A stretch of DNA of 64,000 nt from Ensifer sesbaniae. Lineage in GTDB: Bacteria > Pseudomonadota > Alphaproteobacteria > Rhizobiales > Rhizobiaceae. The stretch spans positions 310,001-374,000 of the forward strand of contig NZ_JABEKU010000001.1 in assembly GCF_013283665.1 (NCBI RefSeq). Reading direction: 5' to 3'. Made by a program: the position numbers and the translations under genes. The notes beneath the pieces were generated by a model that saw only the letters and a program-made list of their open reading frames with translations, had not been told where the DNA came from and searched no databases. Shown in pieces: positions 33,218 through 41,707 of the stretch (positions are counted from its first letter, which is position 1; each line of letters starts with the position of its first letter).

Positions 33218-33600
33218 CGATCTAAATTCCCTTTCGTCACATCGGCTGGCGCGCTGTCATGGTCAGGCGCGGCGCCCGGCGGCATCTTCCTCGATCGCAC
33301 GGGACTCGGACAAGGCCCGGCGGCGAAATTATGCGGTAATCTGAACACTGGCCGATGCGGCATCTGGACCTGCCCGGGAGCGTGATGCTCGTCCCGGCAC
33401 AAGAGATAAGCGTGCCGCCCGGCATGCACAATGGGGACGACGGGTCGCTCGTTTCACAAGATGTCAACAATCTGTCAGAAAGCAGTTGATCCCAGGCAAA
33501 TCATCGGTATATAGACGCGCGTCCGCCGGTTCACGCCGGCTGGCACCGAAGGGCCTCGCCCTTCCCATCCAGCCGGATTGACCGTCGGCTGCTGACGGAT
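33218..33600. other. Intergenic region upstream of tRNA-Ser
   Basis: This region of 383 bp has no gene. It contains the tRNA promoter (33486-33513) and small hairpins in the presumed tRNA leader, for example CCGGTTCACGCCGG near 33525-33540. Confidence 0.45.
33486..33513 (+). promoter_or_regulatory. Sigma-70-type promoter for tRNA-Ser
   Basis: TTGATC (33486-33491) and TATATA (33508-33513) are 16 bases apart. Transcription would begin near 33520 and give a leader of about 80 bases before the mature tRNA. Confidence 0.6.
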
Positions 33601-33690
33601 GGACAGGTGGCCGAGTGGTTGAAGGCGCACGCCTGGAACGCGTGTATACGTGAAAGCGTATCGAGGGTTCGAATCCCTCTCTGTCCGCCA
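33601..33690 (+). tRNA. tRNA-Ser(GGA)
   Basis: The 90-base gene includes the encoded CCA. The acceptor arms GGACAGG and TCTGTCC pair with one G-U. The anticodon arm CACGC-CTGGAAC-GCGTG gives anticodon GGA, reading UCC and UCU. The long variable arm (TATACGTGAAAGCGTA) is typical of serine tRNAs. The T arm GAGGG-TTCGAAT-CCCTC is canonical. Confidence 0.97.
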
Positions 33691-33991
33691 TTTCTCCCCA
33701 TTATTTCGGATGCCACCCAGCGCGATCCTGCGGCGATCTGTGTCTTGCGCCGCCCGCATCGTCAAACGTCGCCGGCGCTTTCTTCTTGCGACCGTCGATG
33801 CTCGCCTGGCTTGAGAGGCTCCTCCGCCGACTGACGATCCGTTCTCCGCCATTTGTTGACGACTGCGCGGTACCGCGCGTCTTCTTTGGTACGGATCGCC
33901 GTTGGAGCTCGGCGGGATTTGTTTGTTCGGCATGACCGCGGCATTGAGCCCGGTGCCGAGGAGATCTGGTCGCGATCTGGGGACAGGCAGC
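33691..33991. other. Intergenic stretch after tRNA-Ser
   Basis: This region of 301 bp has no gene, integrase, attachment-site duplication or clear terminator. Confidence 0.4.
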
Positions 33992-34627
33992 ATGAGCATC
34001 GCAAGCGCGCGTTTCTGGGACCGGACGGCGCGGCGATACGCCAAGGGAGCGATCGCGGACCCGGCTGGATATGAGCGCACGCTCGACCGCACCCGCGCCC
34101 TGCTTCTGCCCGATGACCGCGTGCTGGAGCTCGGTTGCGGCACGGGGACAACGGCGTTTCGCCTCGCCGGCGATGTGCGGGAGTATCTTGCGACCGATTT
34201 TTCCGCCGCGATGATCGCAATTGCGAGCGAGAGGTACGGCGCCGACCTGGTGCCGAACCTCGCCTTCCGCACGGCGACGGCCGAAATGCTCGCCGCCGAG
34301 CGCGTGCAATATGATGCGGTTCTGGGCTTCAACTATCTCCATCTCGTGCGCGACCTCTCAGGCACGCTTGGCAACATCCACGCCCTGCTTGCCTCGAGGG
34401 GACTCTTCATCTCCAAGGCGCCCTGTGTCGGGGAGATGAACCCGCTGATCCGTTTGGTATTGTTGCCGGCGATGCGGGCACTCGGAAAGGCGCCCTATGC
34501 CGCAACTTTCGACTTGATCGAGTTGAGCCAAGAGATGACGGCCGCCGGTTTCGAGATTCTGGACATTGAAAACCACGCGACGAAGGGCAATGACAATCGT
34601 CCCTATATCGTCGCCCGCAAGCGGTGA
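33992..34627 (+). CDS. Class I SAM-dependent methyltransferase
   Basis: This encodes 211 residues. The SAM-binding motif I reads VLELGCGTGTTAFRLA at about 44-59. The acidic end of strand 2 follows in LATDFSAAMI, and motif IV is YDAVLGFNYLHLV near 110. The substrate is not identifiable. The alpha insertion and C-terminal strand (ILDIENHATKGNDNRPYIVA) suggest a UbiE/ubiquinone-like small-molecule methyltransferase. The ATG at 33992 is taken because the extra upstream residues have no family similarity. The gene is alone between tRNA-Ser and a convergent gene. Confidence 0.85.
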   Translation: MSIASARFWDRTARRYAKGAIADPAGYERTLDRTRALLLPDDRVLELGCGTGTTAFRLAGDVREYLATDFSAAMIAIASERYGADLVPNLAFRTATAEMLAAERVQYDAVLGFNYLHLVRDLSGTLGNIHALLASRGLFISKAPCVGEMNPLIRLVLLPAMRALGKAPYAATFDLIELSQEMTAAGFEILDIENHATKGNDNRPYIVARKR

Positions 34628-34676
34628 GGCGGGCCGCGGCGGTGCGGTTGGCCCGCCTCGGCCAATCTCAACAGAT

Positions 34677-35492
34677 CTAAACAGACTCGGCCGGCTCGGC
34701 CCCATGCGCCGCATGCAACAGGCCCAGGAACGTCTTCGCTTGCGGGATCGCGGTCGAGCCGATCACGGTCACCGCGATACCCGGTGTCCATGAATTCATG
34801 ACCGCCGCACCGGAAAACTCCTTGAGCCGGCTAAGGGTGATTTCCTCATGGCGCTGCGGTACGCCGAGGCGCTCGAGTTGCCGCTGAACCGTACCCATCA
34901 TCGTGCCTGTCAACATCGCGGCCTTGGGCCAGATGACCGCTTCGCCGTCCCAGAAGACGAGATTCCAGATCGTTGCTTCGCTGAGGCGTCCATGCCGGTC
35001 AATGAAGGCGGCGTCGTCGAAGCCGTCGCGCACGGCCTGATGCAGATAGTAGGTTTTTCCGGATTCGCCGACATGCTTGAAATTGGCAAGCGGCCGCTCA
35101 TGTTCCACCACCGCGAGCCGCAGCGGCCCGGTAGGGCCATCCGAAGGGGCCGCCGTGCGCACCATGACCGCGGGCTCGACATCCATGCTGTCGGGTGTGA
35201 ATTCGCCGTGCGGCGAAAAGACCGTGACCGTCAGCGACTGGTCCGCTGGACCGGCGCCGATCGCCTGTCTGATGTGAACGCGCAGATCCTCGTCGGGCAA
35301 TGCGCGGCCGAAGAAGGCGAGCGAGGCGTCGTTGAGGCGCTTCAGATGCAGGTCCAGGCCTCTGATCTTGCGATCCCGAACCTGGATCGCGGTGAAGTGT
35401 GCGAAGCCGGCAAAGGCCAAGGGGATAAGGTCGGCGGCTTTGGCCAGGTGGCCGTTGAGCGCCGCTGGATAGAAGCTGGTTTCGCTCGTCAT
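34677..35492 (-). CDS. Class IV aminotransferase family protein
   Basis: This encodes 271 residues. It is a fold-type IV PLP enzyme, the family of branched-chain aminotransferase and aminodeoxychorismate lyase. Landmarks are RDRKIRGLDLHLKRLNDA near 43-60, the expected PLP Lys in ANFKHVGESGKTYYL near 140, and GRLSEATIWNLVFWDG near 172. The specific reaction is unknown. AGGAGC lies 7 bases before the ATG at 35492. It diverges from a MerR-family gene, and its promoter has the 19-bp spacer typical of MerR-controlled promoters, so it is probably that regulator's target. Confidence 0.8.
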   Translation of the reverse strand: MTSETSFYPAALNGHLAKAADLIPLAFAGFAHFTAIQVRDRKIRGLDLHLKRLNDASLAFFGRALPDEDLRVHIRQAIGAGPADQSLTVTVFSPHGEFTPDSMDVEPAVMVRTAAPSDGPTGPLRLAVVEHERPLANFKHVGESGKTYYLHQAVRDGFDDAAFIDRHGRLSEATIWNLVFWDGEAVIWPKAAMLTGTMMGTVQRQLERLGVPQRHEEITLSRLKEFSGAAVMNSWTPGIAVTVIGSTAIPQAKTFLGLLHAAHGAEPAESV

Positions 35493-35531
35493 GTTCTTGC
35501 TCCTGGTGTGTTCACATGAAGGAGCCAATAG

Positions 35532-35562
35532 GTTTAAGGTCTGACAGCGCTGTCAGGGTCAA
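35532..35562 (-). promoter_or_regulatory. MerR-type promoter/operator
   Basis: Read leftward: TTGACC (35562-35557), a 19-base spacer, then TTAAAC (35537-35532). The spacer contains the perfect 16-bp palindrome CTGACAGCGCTGTCAG (35541-35556). A 19-bp spacer carrying a palindrome is the signature of promoters distorted and activated by MerR-family proteins. Confidence 0.7.
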
Positions 35563-35583
35563 GGGCGCGGCGAAGGGAACGGA

Positions 35584-35937
35584 ATGAAAATAGGCGAGCT
35601 GTCGAAACGCACCGGCGTCAGCATCAGGATGCTGCGTTACTACGAGGCTGAAGGGCTCTTGAAGCCAGAGCGCACGAGAAACGGCTATCGCGATTATGAT
35701 CTGGCGGAGGTGAGAACCGTCGAGCGTATCAAGCTCCTGGGTGCCGGCGGCATGACCCTTGCGACGATCCTGCAGTTCCTGCCCTGCGTGCGCGGCGAAG
35801 GTCCGATCTTTGAACCCTGCGACGAACTGCGCCTTACCCTGCGCCAACAGATTCGCCTCGTGGAAGAGAAGACGCAAAAGCTGGCACAGAGCCGCAGCGT
35901 GCTGGAGACTTTTCTGCAGGAGATAGGCGAGCGCTGA
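35584..35937 (+). CDS. MerR-family transcriptional regulator
   Basis: This encodes 117 residues. The winged helix begins MKIGELSKRTGVSIRMLRYY, with ERTRNGYRDYDLAEVRTVERI as wing and second helix. The C-terminal half is a long dimerisation helix (about 80-115). Two Cys (about 69 and 80) are present but not in a metal-sensor pattern I recognise, so an organic effector is more likely. It faces the class IV aminotransferase gene across the palindromic 19-bp-spacer promoter and probably controls it. Confidence 0.88.
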   Translation: MKIGELSKRTGVSIRMLRYYEAEGLLKPERTRNGYRDYDLAEVRTVERIKLLGAGGMTLATILQFLPCVRGEGPIFEPCDELRLTLRQQIRLVEEKTQKLAQSRSVLETFLQEIGER

Positions 35938-36104
35938 TCTTCTGCCGGGGGCGAGCCCGCGTTTTGCGGGGGCCGTTGCGGGCCTCATCAGCGCTTACGC
36001 GACGGGATTGCGACCAAACCCGTTCTGGCCGCCATCCAGAAGTCAGGGGCGCGCGAAGGCGTGTGACGAATTGGCCCTGAGCCTGTCGGGCCGAACTTCA
36101 ATAG

Positions 36105-36120
36105 TTAGCTGTTGCGCTAA
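36105..36120. promoter_or_regulatory. TTAGC-N6-GCTAA palindrome upstream of the ArsR gene
   Basis: Inverted arms TTAGC and GCTAA lie 26 bp before the ArsR ATG. A further ACTTAGCC lies just before the start. It is a candidate autoregulatory operator, though the arms are short. Confidence 0.35.
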
Positions 36121-36145
36121 GTGTCTGGCCGTGATACTTAGCCTT

Positions 36146-36478
36146 ATGGAACAGTATTCAGAACGATTGGACGTGATCTTTCAGGCGCTCGCCGATCCGA
36201 CCCGGCGCGCCGTGCTGGCGCGGCTTGGCGGTGGCCCGGCGAGCATCAGCGATCTCGCCAGACCCTTCGACATGGCCCTGCCGTCCTTCATGAAGCACAT
36301 CCACTTCCTGGAAGGCAGCGGCCTGATCCGCACGCACAAGCAAGGCCGGGTGCGCACCTGCGCCATCGAGAAGGCGCAGTTCGCCGTGGTCGAGACCTGG
36401 CTCTCCGCGCAGCGCGCACTGTGGGAAGGCCGTGCCGACCGGCTGGAAAAATTCGTCACTGAACGCGAGGAGGAATGA
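36146..36478 (+). CDS. ArsR-family helix-turn-helix regulator
   Basis: This encodes 110 residues. The winged helix is clear: IFQALADPTRRAVLARLGGG, then ISDLARPFDMALPSFMKHIHFLEGSGLI and the wing THKQGRVRTCAIEK. No metal-binding CxC motif is present. This subgroup (the SdpR/YczG-like regulators paired with AHSA1 proteins) usually controls the adjacent AHSA1 gene. The ATG at 36146 is where family similarity begins. No good ribosome site precedes it, so it may be translated from a short leader. It is followed after 1 base by the AHSA1 gene. Confidence 0.88.
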   Translation: MEQYSERLDVIFQALADPTRRAVLARLGGGPASISDLARPFDMALPSFMKHIHFLEGSGLIRTHKQGRVRTCAIEKAQFAVVETWLSAQRALWEGRADRLEKFVTEREEE

Positions 36479-36479
36479 C

Positions 36480-36974
36480 ATGACCCGCTCCCCAGATCCC
36501 GATCTCGACCTGACGATGGCGCGCATCATCAAGGCGCCTCGTTCCACGGTCTGGCGCGCCTGGACCGACCGCAAACGTCTCGAGCAATGGTGGGTCCCGG
36601 CGCCGGCACGATGCAAGGTGATCGACATGGACCTGAAGTTCGGCGGCAGCTTCGTGACCCAGATCAGCGAAGGCGGCGGCGATTTCGTTCCGCATATCAA
36701 TGCGTGCTTCCTCGCGGTGGACGAACTCTCTCGCATCGTCTTCACGGACACGCTGGTCGCTGGCTGGCGGCCGGCGGAAAATGCCTTCATGACGGCCATC
36801 ATCACGCTCAGCGATCATCCGGCCGGAACACAATATGCCGCCCACGTGATGCACCGGAGCAAGGCCGATCGCGACATGCACGAGGAGATGGGCTTCTACG
36901 ACGGCTGGGGAACGGTGGCGGCGCAGCTGGCCCGCCTCGTCGAGCAGCAGACACTGGATCATGATTTCTCATGA
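36480..36974 (+). CDS. SRPBCC/AHSA1-domain protein
   Basis: This encodes 164 residues. The START-like AHSA1 fold is indicated by ARIIKAPRSTVWRAWTDRKRLEQWW near 14-38, the GGSFVTQI strand and the C-terminal helix MHEEMGFYDGWGTVAAQLARLVE. Such proteins bind hydrophobic ligands or act as chaperone-like factors. The ligand is unknown. The gene is coupled to the ArsR gene, with GAGGAGG before the ATG at 36480. The regulator-AHSA1 pairing is widespread in proteobacteria. Confidence 0.88.
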   Translation: MTRSPDPDLDLTMARIIKAPRSTVWRAWTDRKRLEQWWVPAPARCKVIDMDLKFGGSFVTQISEGGGDFVPHINACFLAVDELSRIVFTDTLVAGWRPAENAFMTAIITLSDHPAGTQYAAHVMHRSKADRDMHEEMGFYDGWGTVAAQLARLVEQQTLDHDFS

Positions 36975-37106
36975 CAATGCCGAGCAGGTCGTGGTGCGCA
37001 GACGCGGCGCTCGCGCGCTGCCTGACAAGGCTGGGGCCTGCCTCAAGGGTGAGGTCAAGGGACATCTTTCTCGAATGCCGGCAGCCGCCGGACCGGTCGG
37101 CTGAAT

Positions 37107-37138
37107 GCCTCCCGAAGCGGGCAATCGCTCCGGGAGGC
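37107..37138. terminator. Hairpin between convergent AHSA1 and exporter genes
   Basis: GCCTCCCG (37107-37114) pairs with CGGGAGGC (37131-37138), with a smaller AGCG/CGCT stem inside. There is no T run. It is a candidate terminator for either strand. Confidence 0.4.
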
Positions 37139-37147
37139 ACGGTGCAG

Positions 37148-38344
37148 CTATTGCCTTTCGCGTCGGTTCAGGAGCGCCAGCGCCAGCAGCGTGACCGTCG
37201 CCATGACCAGGCAATAGCCGACGAGCGGCCAGGCCGTATCACCGCTGAGAAGCAGCACGGCGCCGGTGCCGACGAGGGCGACGATCAGGCTTTGGATGCA
37301 GAAGTAGAGCGCCACCGCCGTTCCGGCGATCGCATCGAAGGCCTTCAGCGCACCGTTCGCGGTCACCGAGGCGGTCATGACGATGCCGACGGCGATCACC
37401 CACATGGGCAGCACGAAGCTTGCGAACGAAGGTGTGGTGAGGACTTCGCCAACGGCAAGCAGGAGCCCGCCGGACATCAGCACCGCCATGCCGCGCACGA
37501 GGCATCCCGGGATCCCGTAACGAGCGACGAAGCCCTTGGCGAAGCGCGTGGTCAGGATCATCACCCCTGCCGCACTCGCAAAGGCCAGGCTAAAGCCGAA
37601 CTGCGAATAGCTGGCGCGGTCGATCAGCAGGCGCGGCGCGGTCGAGAAGAATACGAAGAACGCGCCCATCGCCGTGCTGAAGCCGAGCGTATAGGTCCAG
37701 AACGCGCCGCTTCTGAGAACAGGCGCGAAGCTGGGCTTCCCGTTGCCGGAGGGGGCGGGCCGGGTTTCCGACCAGCGCGGTAGCGCCTGTCCGAGCGCCG
37801 CAAGGCCGAGCACGCCGAGCGTCAGGAAGATCGCCTGCCAGCCGAAGGCACCCGATATCAGCGCGCCGGCAATCGGTCCGAACGCCGGAACGAAGGAGAG
37901 CATGGCGCTGACGAGGCCGTAGATGGTGACGCCGTCCGGACGGGCGCCATAGACATCCCGCACCGTCGCAAAAGTCGCGACCAGCGCCGCCGAGGCGCCC
38001 GCCGCTTGCACGAGCCGGAGTGTCACGAAGACCGGGGCCGAGGTGGTGACAGCAAGCAGCAATGACGTCAGTGCAAACAAAGTCGCGCCACCGAGAAGCA
38101 CCGGACGGCGGCCGAAGCGGTCGGAAAGCGGGCCGAAGAGAACCTGTCCCAAGCCAAGCATGAGCATGTAGAGGCTGAGCGTCAGTTGGACGATTTCCGG
38201 CGATGTGCCGAGAATGCGAGGCATCTGAGGCACGACGGGCAGGTAGATGTCCATGGCGAGTGACGCCAGGATATCGAAGGGCGCCATCAGCAGCAGCGCC
38301 GCCGGCAGCCTATGGGACCAGGTGGGTGAGTTATGATCGGGCAT
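37148..38344 (-). CDS. Bcr/CflA-type MFS drug exporter
   Basis: This encodes 398 residues with twelve predicted membrane segments. The family signature LDIYLPVVPQMP-like segment appears as MDIYLPVVPQMPRILGTSPE near 30-50. MFS motif A is GPLSDRFGRRPVLLGG near 70-85. Bcr/CflA transporters export bicyclomycin, chloramphenicol or small metabolites by proton antiport. The ATG at 38344 is preferred to a TTG six codons upstream. It is monocistronic. Confidence 0.9.
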   Translation of the reverse strand: MPDHNSPTWSHRLPAALLLMAPFDILASLAMDIYLPVVPQMPRILGTSPEIVQLTLSLYMLMLGLGQVLFGPLSDRFGRRPVLLGGATLFALTSLLLAVTTSAPVFVTLRLVQAAGASAALVATFATVRDVYGARPDGVTIYGLVSAMLSFVPAFGPIAGALISGAFGWQAIFLTLGVLGLAALGQALPRWSETRPAPSGNGKPSFAPVLRSGAFWTYTLGFSTAMGAFFVFFSTAPRLLIDRASYSQFGFSLAFASAAGVMILTTRFAKGFVARYGIPGCLVRGMAVLMSGGLLLAVGEVLTTPSFASFVLPMWVIAVGIVMTASVTANGALKAFDAIAGTAVALYFCIQSLIVALVGTGAVLLLSGDTAWPLVGYCLVMATVTLLALALLNRRERQ

Positions 38345-38646
38345 GATGAAACATCCGCGCAAATGGGTAACATTCGGCGGCGATCTGCCACTTCATCAAA
38401 TCCTGGGAGTATGAGCCGACAGACGCCGCAACAACTTTCTCAAACCGTTGTTGCGGCTTATCGGGTTGCTGACTCGTCGGTCCTCATGCGGTCATCCGGA
38501 ATGTTGCTCGTCGATCAAACGTCCACCTATTTAGCATCTGGGCCAGATCTCAACAACCCGGCCGCGCATCACCCGAAAGCCCTGGCCCTCGGTCCCATTT
38601 CCAACTTCCGTTTGTCTTGGGTGTGAAAAGAAAATTGGCTTTCGAC
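38345..38646. other. Intergenic stretch
   Basis: This region of 302 bp has no gene or clear regulatory structure beyond presumed promoter sequence for the leftward exporter. Confidence 0.4.
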
Positions 38647-38919
38647 TTAGTCTGTCGCGCCCGGCTTCACGGTCAGCCGGTTCTCGACGCTGGCAACACC
38701 GGCCACCGATGCTGCCGCATCGCCGGCGCAGATGACGTCCGCCTCACTTGCCACCACTCCGGTAAGCACCACGATGTCGCCGAGTGCGATGACGGAGACT
38801 GTGCTGGTGTCGATCATCGTCGCATAGCCGATAAAACGCAGCACCTTGTCGGCGAGCGCGTCATCCGTGAGATGCGGATCGTCGTCCCTATGGGCGTAAA
38901 TGGGCTTCTCTGGCGGCAT
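38647..38919 (-). CDS. BON-domain protein
   Basis: This encodes 90 residues. A BON domain (about 20-85) has the pattern ALADKVLRFIG, the VIALGDIVVLTGVVASEAD strand-turn-strand and VAGVASVENRLTV. BON domains bind phospholipid or protein surfaces and occur in osmotically induced proteins. There is no signal peptide, so this one appears cytoplasmic. GAGGAA lies 8 bases before the ATG at 38919. Confidence 0.85.
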   Translation of the reverse strand: MPPEKPIYAHRDDDPHLTDDALADKVLRFIGYATMIDTSTVSVIALGDIVVLTGVVASEADVICAGDAAASVAGVASVENRLTVKPGATD

Positions 38920-39050
38920 GGTACGTTCCTCATGCTCTTCCCGAACGCCTGCCGTGTGCGAAGGTTCCCTTTAAGGCGCGCGGCCGTCGCGCGCTTGCGA
39001 TCGTGGAGTGAACCCGGCTATTGCTGGCTGTCCCATCCCAAGGCCCTTGC

Positions 39051-39995
39051 ATGTCCGACATTTTCCAGAACGTCCTGCCCATCTTCATTCTGATCTTTGC
39101 CGGCTGGCTCTTGGTTCGGTCAGGCTATCTGAAACCGACTGTCGGCGAGGCGCTCGGGGACTTCGTTTTTCGCGTCGCGGTTCCCATTCTGCTGTTCCGC
39201 ACGATTGCCGAGGCCGATTTCAAGGACGGTTCGCCGTGGCCGCTCTGGGTCGCCTATTTCTCCGGCGTCGCGGTGACCTGGACGGTCGGACATCTGGCGG
39301 CAATGCTCATTTTCGGCCGCGACGCGCGCATGGGCGTATTGGCCGGCGTTTCCTCGGCATTCGCCAATACCGTGTTCATCGGTCTGCCGCTGGTCTCGCG
39401 CATCGTCGGCGAGGAGGGCATTGTCGCGATTTCGATCCTGCTGTCCGTCCACCTGCCTGTGATGATGATCGCCGGCACGCTGCTGATGGAGCGTGCCGAG
39501 CGCCGCACGAGCGGCAAGCCAGGGCAAGATCCGTTGCAGCTTCTCGCCGGCGTCGGCCGCAATCTGCTGCGCAACCCGCTGGTCATCGGGCTTGCTTGCG
39601 GCGCTGCCTTTCATCTCGTCGGCCAACCGCTCGGCGGACCGGTGAAGACCGTCGTCGACCAGCTTGCCTCGATGGCGGCACCGGCGGCGCTGGTCTCGAT
39701 CGGCATGGCGCTTGACAAATACGGCCTTGCCGGCAATCTCGGCCTTGCCTCCTTTACGAGTGTTCTGAAGCTCCTCATCATGCCGGGGGTCGTCTTCACC
39801 AGTTGCCACCTGCTTGGCCTCAACGACAACTGGACGACGGCGCTGGTGCTGACATCGGCGGTTCCGACAGGCGTAAACGCCTGGCTGATCGCCAACCATT
39901 TCAACGTCGGCCACGCGCTCGCCTCCTCGACGATCACATTGACGACCGCGCTCGGCGTCGTCAGCGTTTCGGTCTGGGCCTATCTGCTGGTGTAA
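39051..39995 (+). CDS. AEC-family (auxin efflux carrier-like) transporter
   Basis: This encodes 314 residues with about ten hydrophobic segments. The N-terminal half has NVLPIFILIFAGWLLVRSGYL. The family hallmark AFANTVFIGLPLV lies near 98-110, with its C-terminal counterpart TSAVPTGVNAWLIA near 270-283. Bacterial AEC proteins export organic acids such as malate or malonate or amino-acid-like compounds. The substrate is unknown here. The ATG at 39051 begins the conserved sequence. Confidence 0.88.
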   Translation: MSDIFQNVLPIFILIFAGWLLVRSGYLKPTVGEALGDFVFRVAVPILLFRTIAEADFKDGSPWPLWVAYFSGVAVTWTVGHLAAMLIFGRDARMGVLAGVSSAFANTVFIGLPLVSRIVGEEGIVAISILLSVHLPVMMIAGTLLMERAERRTSGKPGQDPLQLLAGVGRNLLRNPLVIGLACGAAFHLVGQPLGGPVKTVVDQLASMAAPAALVSIGMALDKYGLAGNLGLASFTSVLKLLIMPGVVFTSCHLLGLNDNWTTALVLTSAVPTGVNAWLIANHFNVGHALASSTITLTTALGVVSVSVWAYLLV

Positions 39996-40083
39996 CTGCT
40001 TAGGAAGTTCGGGAGCGTGTTTCCTCGGGAGGAATGAAATCTCCTCTTCCGCTTGCATGGGCGTCGCCGTGCCTTGCACACGC

Positions 40084-40115
40084 AAAAAGGCCCGGCGCGC
40101 GCGCCGGGCCTTTTT
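40084..40115. terminator. Bidirectional terminator between the AEC gene and cycM
   Basis: A 22-bp perfect palindrome (40089-40110, GGCCCGGCGC and complement) is flanked by AAAAA and TTTTT. It can stop both converging transcripts. Confidence 0.85.
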
Positions 40116-40140
40116 ACGGGGCTGTTTCCAGCCGCTGAGC

Positions 40141-40773
40141 TTATTGCGCCGGTGCCGGCTGGCCTTCGGCAGGCTTGGATTCCGTGGCCGGAGCGACCTG
40201 GCCTTCGGCCGCGCCGCCAGCAGCATCCGGCAGCGGAGCCGGAGAATCGGCCTGCTCGCGCAGCCAGGCGATCAGGTTGGCGCGCTCATCCGGCTTCTTG
40301 AGGCCGGCGAAACCCATGGCAGTGCCCGGAACATGCTTCTTCGGGGCTTCGATGAAGAAGCTGAGGTGGTCGTAGTCCCAGTTGACCTTGCCACCTTCGG
40401 AGAAGGTCTTCATGCCGGCCGAGTAGCTGAAGCCCTCATGCGAGGCGACCGGACGGTTGACGACGCCCCAAAGGTTCGGCCCGACCTTGTTCGGACCGCC
40501 CTTCTCGGCGGTGTGACAGCTTGCGCACTTCTTGAATACGGCAGCACCGGCAGATGCATCGGCCTTGAGGAGCAGCGGCTTGATATCGACTTCGGCTGCT
40601 TCGCCGCCACCGCCGGCACCGGCTTCAGCCGTGCCTTCCTCGGCGACGATCGTGAAGCCTTCCTTCTCGGGAGCTTCGGAATGGAAAATGCCTTCCGATG
40701 CAATGGACACGGACATCAGAACGAAGACCGTCCCCAGAAAGGCACCCACGCCCATGTTCACATATGAATTCAT
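40141..40773 (-). CDS. cycM: Membrane-anchored c-type cytochrome CycM
   Basis: This encodes 210 residues. An uncleaved N-terminal anchor (about 6-27) precedes a Gly/Ala/Glu-rich linker and a class I cytochrome c domain (about 72-180). That domain has the haem motif CASCH near 93-97 and the axial Met in [11 protein letters not shown] near 163. A Pro/Ala-rich tail follows. CycM passes electrons from the bc1 complex to the aa3 terminal oxidase in rhizobia. AAAGGGAG precedes the ATG at 40773. It is divergent from kdsB. Confidence 0.9.
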   Translation of the reverse strand: MNSYVNMGVGAFLGTVFVLMSVSIASEGIFHSEAPEKEGFTIVAEEGTAEAGAGGGGEAAEVDIKPLLLKADASAGAAVFKKCASCHTAEKGGPNKVGPNLWGVVNRPVASHEGFSYSAGMKTFSEGGKVNWDYDHLSFFIEAPKKHVPGTAMGFAGLKKPDERANLIAWLREQADSPAPLPDAAGGAAEGQVAPATESKPAEGQPAPAQ

Positions 40774-40929
40774 CTGCAAACGCTCCCTTTGCCACCGGCG
40801 CAAACAAAAACCCGGCCTATCTTGAAATCGCGCGGAACCTATGTCTTTTGGCTCTGCGTTGCAACAGTGATTATCGGCCCCTAACTGAGACTTATTGACA
40901 CTTTCAGCGGGGTTTTTGAAGGCCAGATC

Positions 40930-41688
40930 ATGAATCGCGAAAATTCAGGTAAAGCCATCGTGCTCATTCCGGCGCGCATGGCCTCGACACGCCTGCCCGG
41001 AAAGCCGCTCGCCGACATTTGCGGCCTGCCGATGATCGTTCAGGTTGCCACGCGTGCCCGGGAAGCGGACGTCGGCCGGGTCGTCGTCGCCGTCGACGAT
41101 CAGCAGGTCTTCGACGTGGTGCGCGCGGCCGGCTTTGAAGCGATGATGACCCGCATCGACCACCAGTCCGGTTCCGACCGGATCTACGAGGCGCTGCTGA
41201 AGGCCGACCCGGATGGCGAAGCCGAGATCGTCATCAACGTGCAAGGCGATCTGCCGACGGTCGAGCCCGCATCGATCCGCGCGGCGTTGAACCCGCTTGA
41301 AAATGCCGGCACCGATATCGCGACGTTGACGGTGCCAATCACCGAAGAGGGCGAAAAGACCAACCCGAACATCGTCAAGGTCGTCGGCTCGCCGCTTAGC
41401 GAATCGCGAATGCGCGCGCTCTATTTTACCCGCGCGACCGCGCCCTATGGACAGGGCCCGCTTTATCATCACATCGGCCTCTATGCCTATCGCCGCCAGG
41501 CGCTGGAGCGCTTCGTCGCGCTTCAGCCCTCCACCTTGGAGCGCCGCGAATCGCTCGAGCAGCTACGCGCGCTCGAAGCCGGCATGCGCATCGATGTCGA
41601 GATCGTCGATTCGGTTCCGCTCGGCGTCGACACGCCGGTGGAGCTGGAAAAAGCCCGCCGTATCCTTTCCGCCCACCAATCCGAATAA
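40930..41688 (+). CDS. kdsB: 3-deoxy-manno-octulosonate cytidylyltransferase
   Basis: This encodes 252 residues. It activates Kdo with CTP to CMP-Kdo for the lipopolysaccharide inner core. The nucleotide site is [20 protein letters not shown] at about 13-32. Kdo-site landmarks are [11 protein letters not shown] near 80 and [11 protein letters not shown] near 102. The late segment [14 protein letters not shown] is also typical. The ATG at 40930 starts the family sequence. pheA follows 19 bp later on the same strand, so the two are probably co-transcribed. Confidence 0.95.
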   Translation: MNRENSGKAIVLIPARMASTRLPGKPLADICGLPMIVQVATRAREADVGRVVVAVDDQQVFDVVRAAGFEAMMTRIDHQSGSDRIYEALLKADPDGEAEIVINVQGDLPTVEPASIRAALNPLENAGTDIATLTVPITEEGEKTNPNIVKVVGSPLSESRMRALYFTRATAPYGQGPLYHHIGLYAYRRQALERFVALQPSTLERRESLEQLRALEAGMRIDVEIVDSVPLGVDTPVELEKARRILSAHQSE

Positions 41689-41707
41689 GCCTGAGAAGGA
41701 AGCTACC

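Noticed and set aside
33601-33991. Possible tRNA-Ser-associated integration site
   Set aside because: No integrase gene and no repeat of the tRNA 3' end are seen nearby, so there is no evidence of an integrated element.
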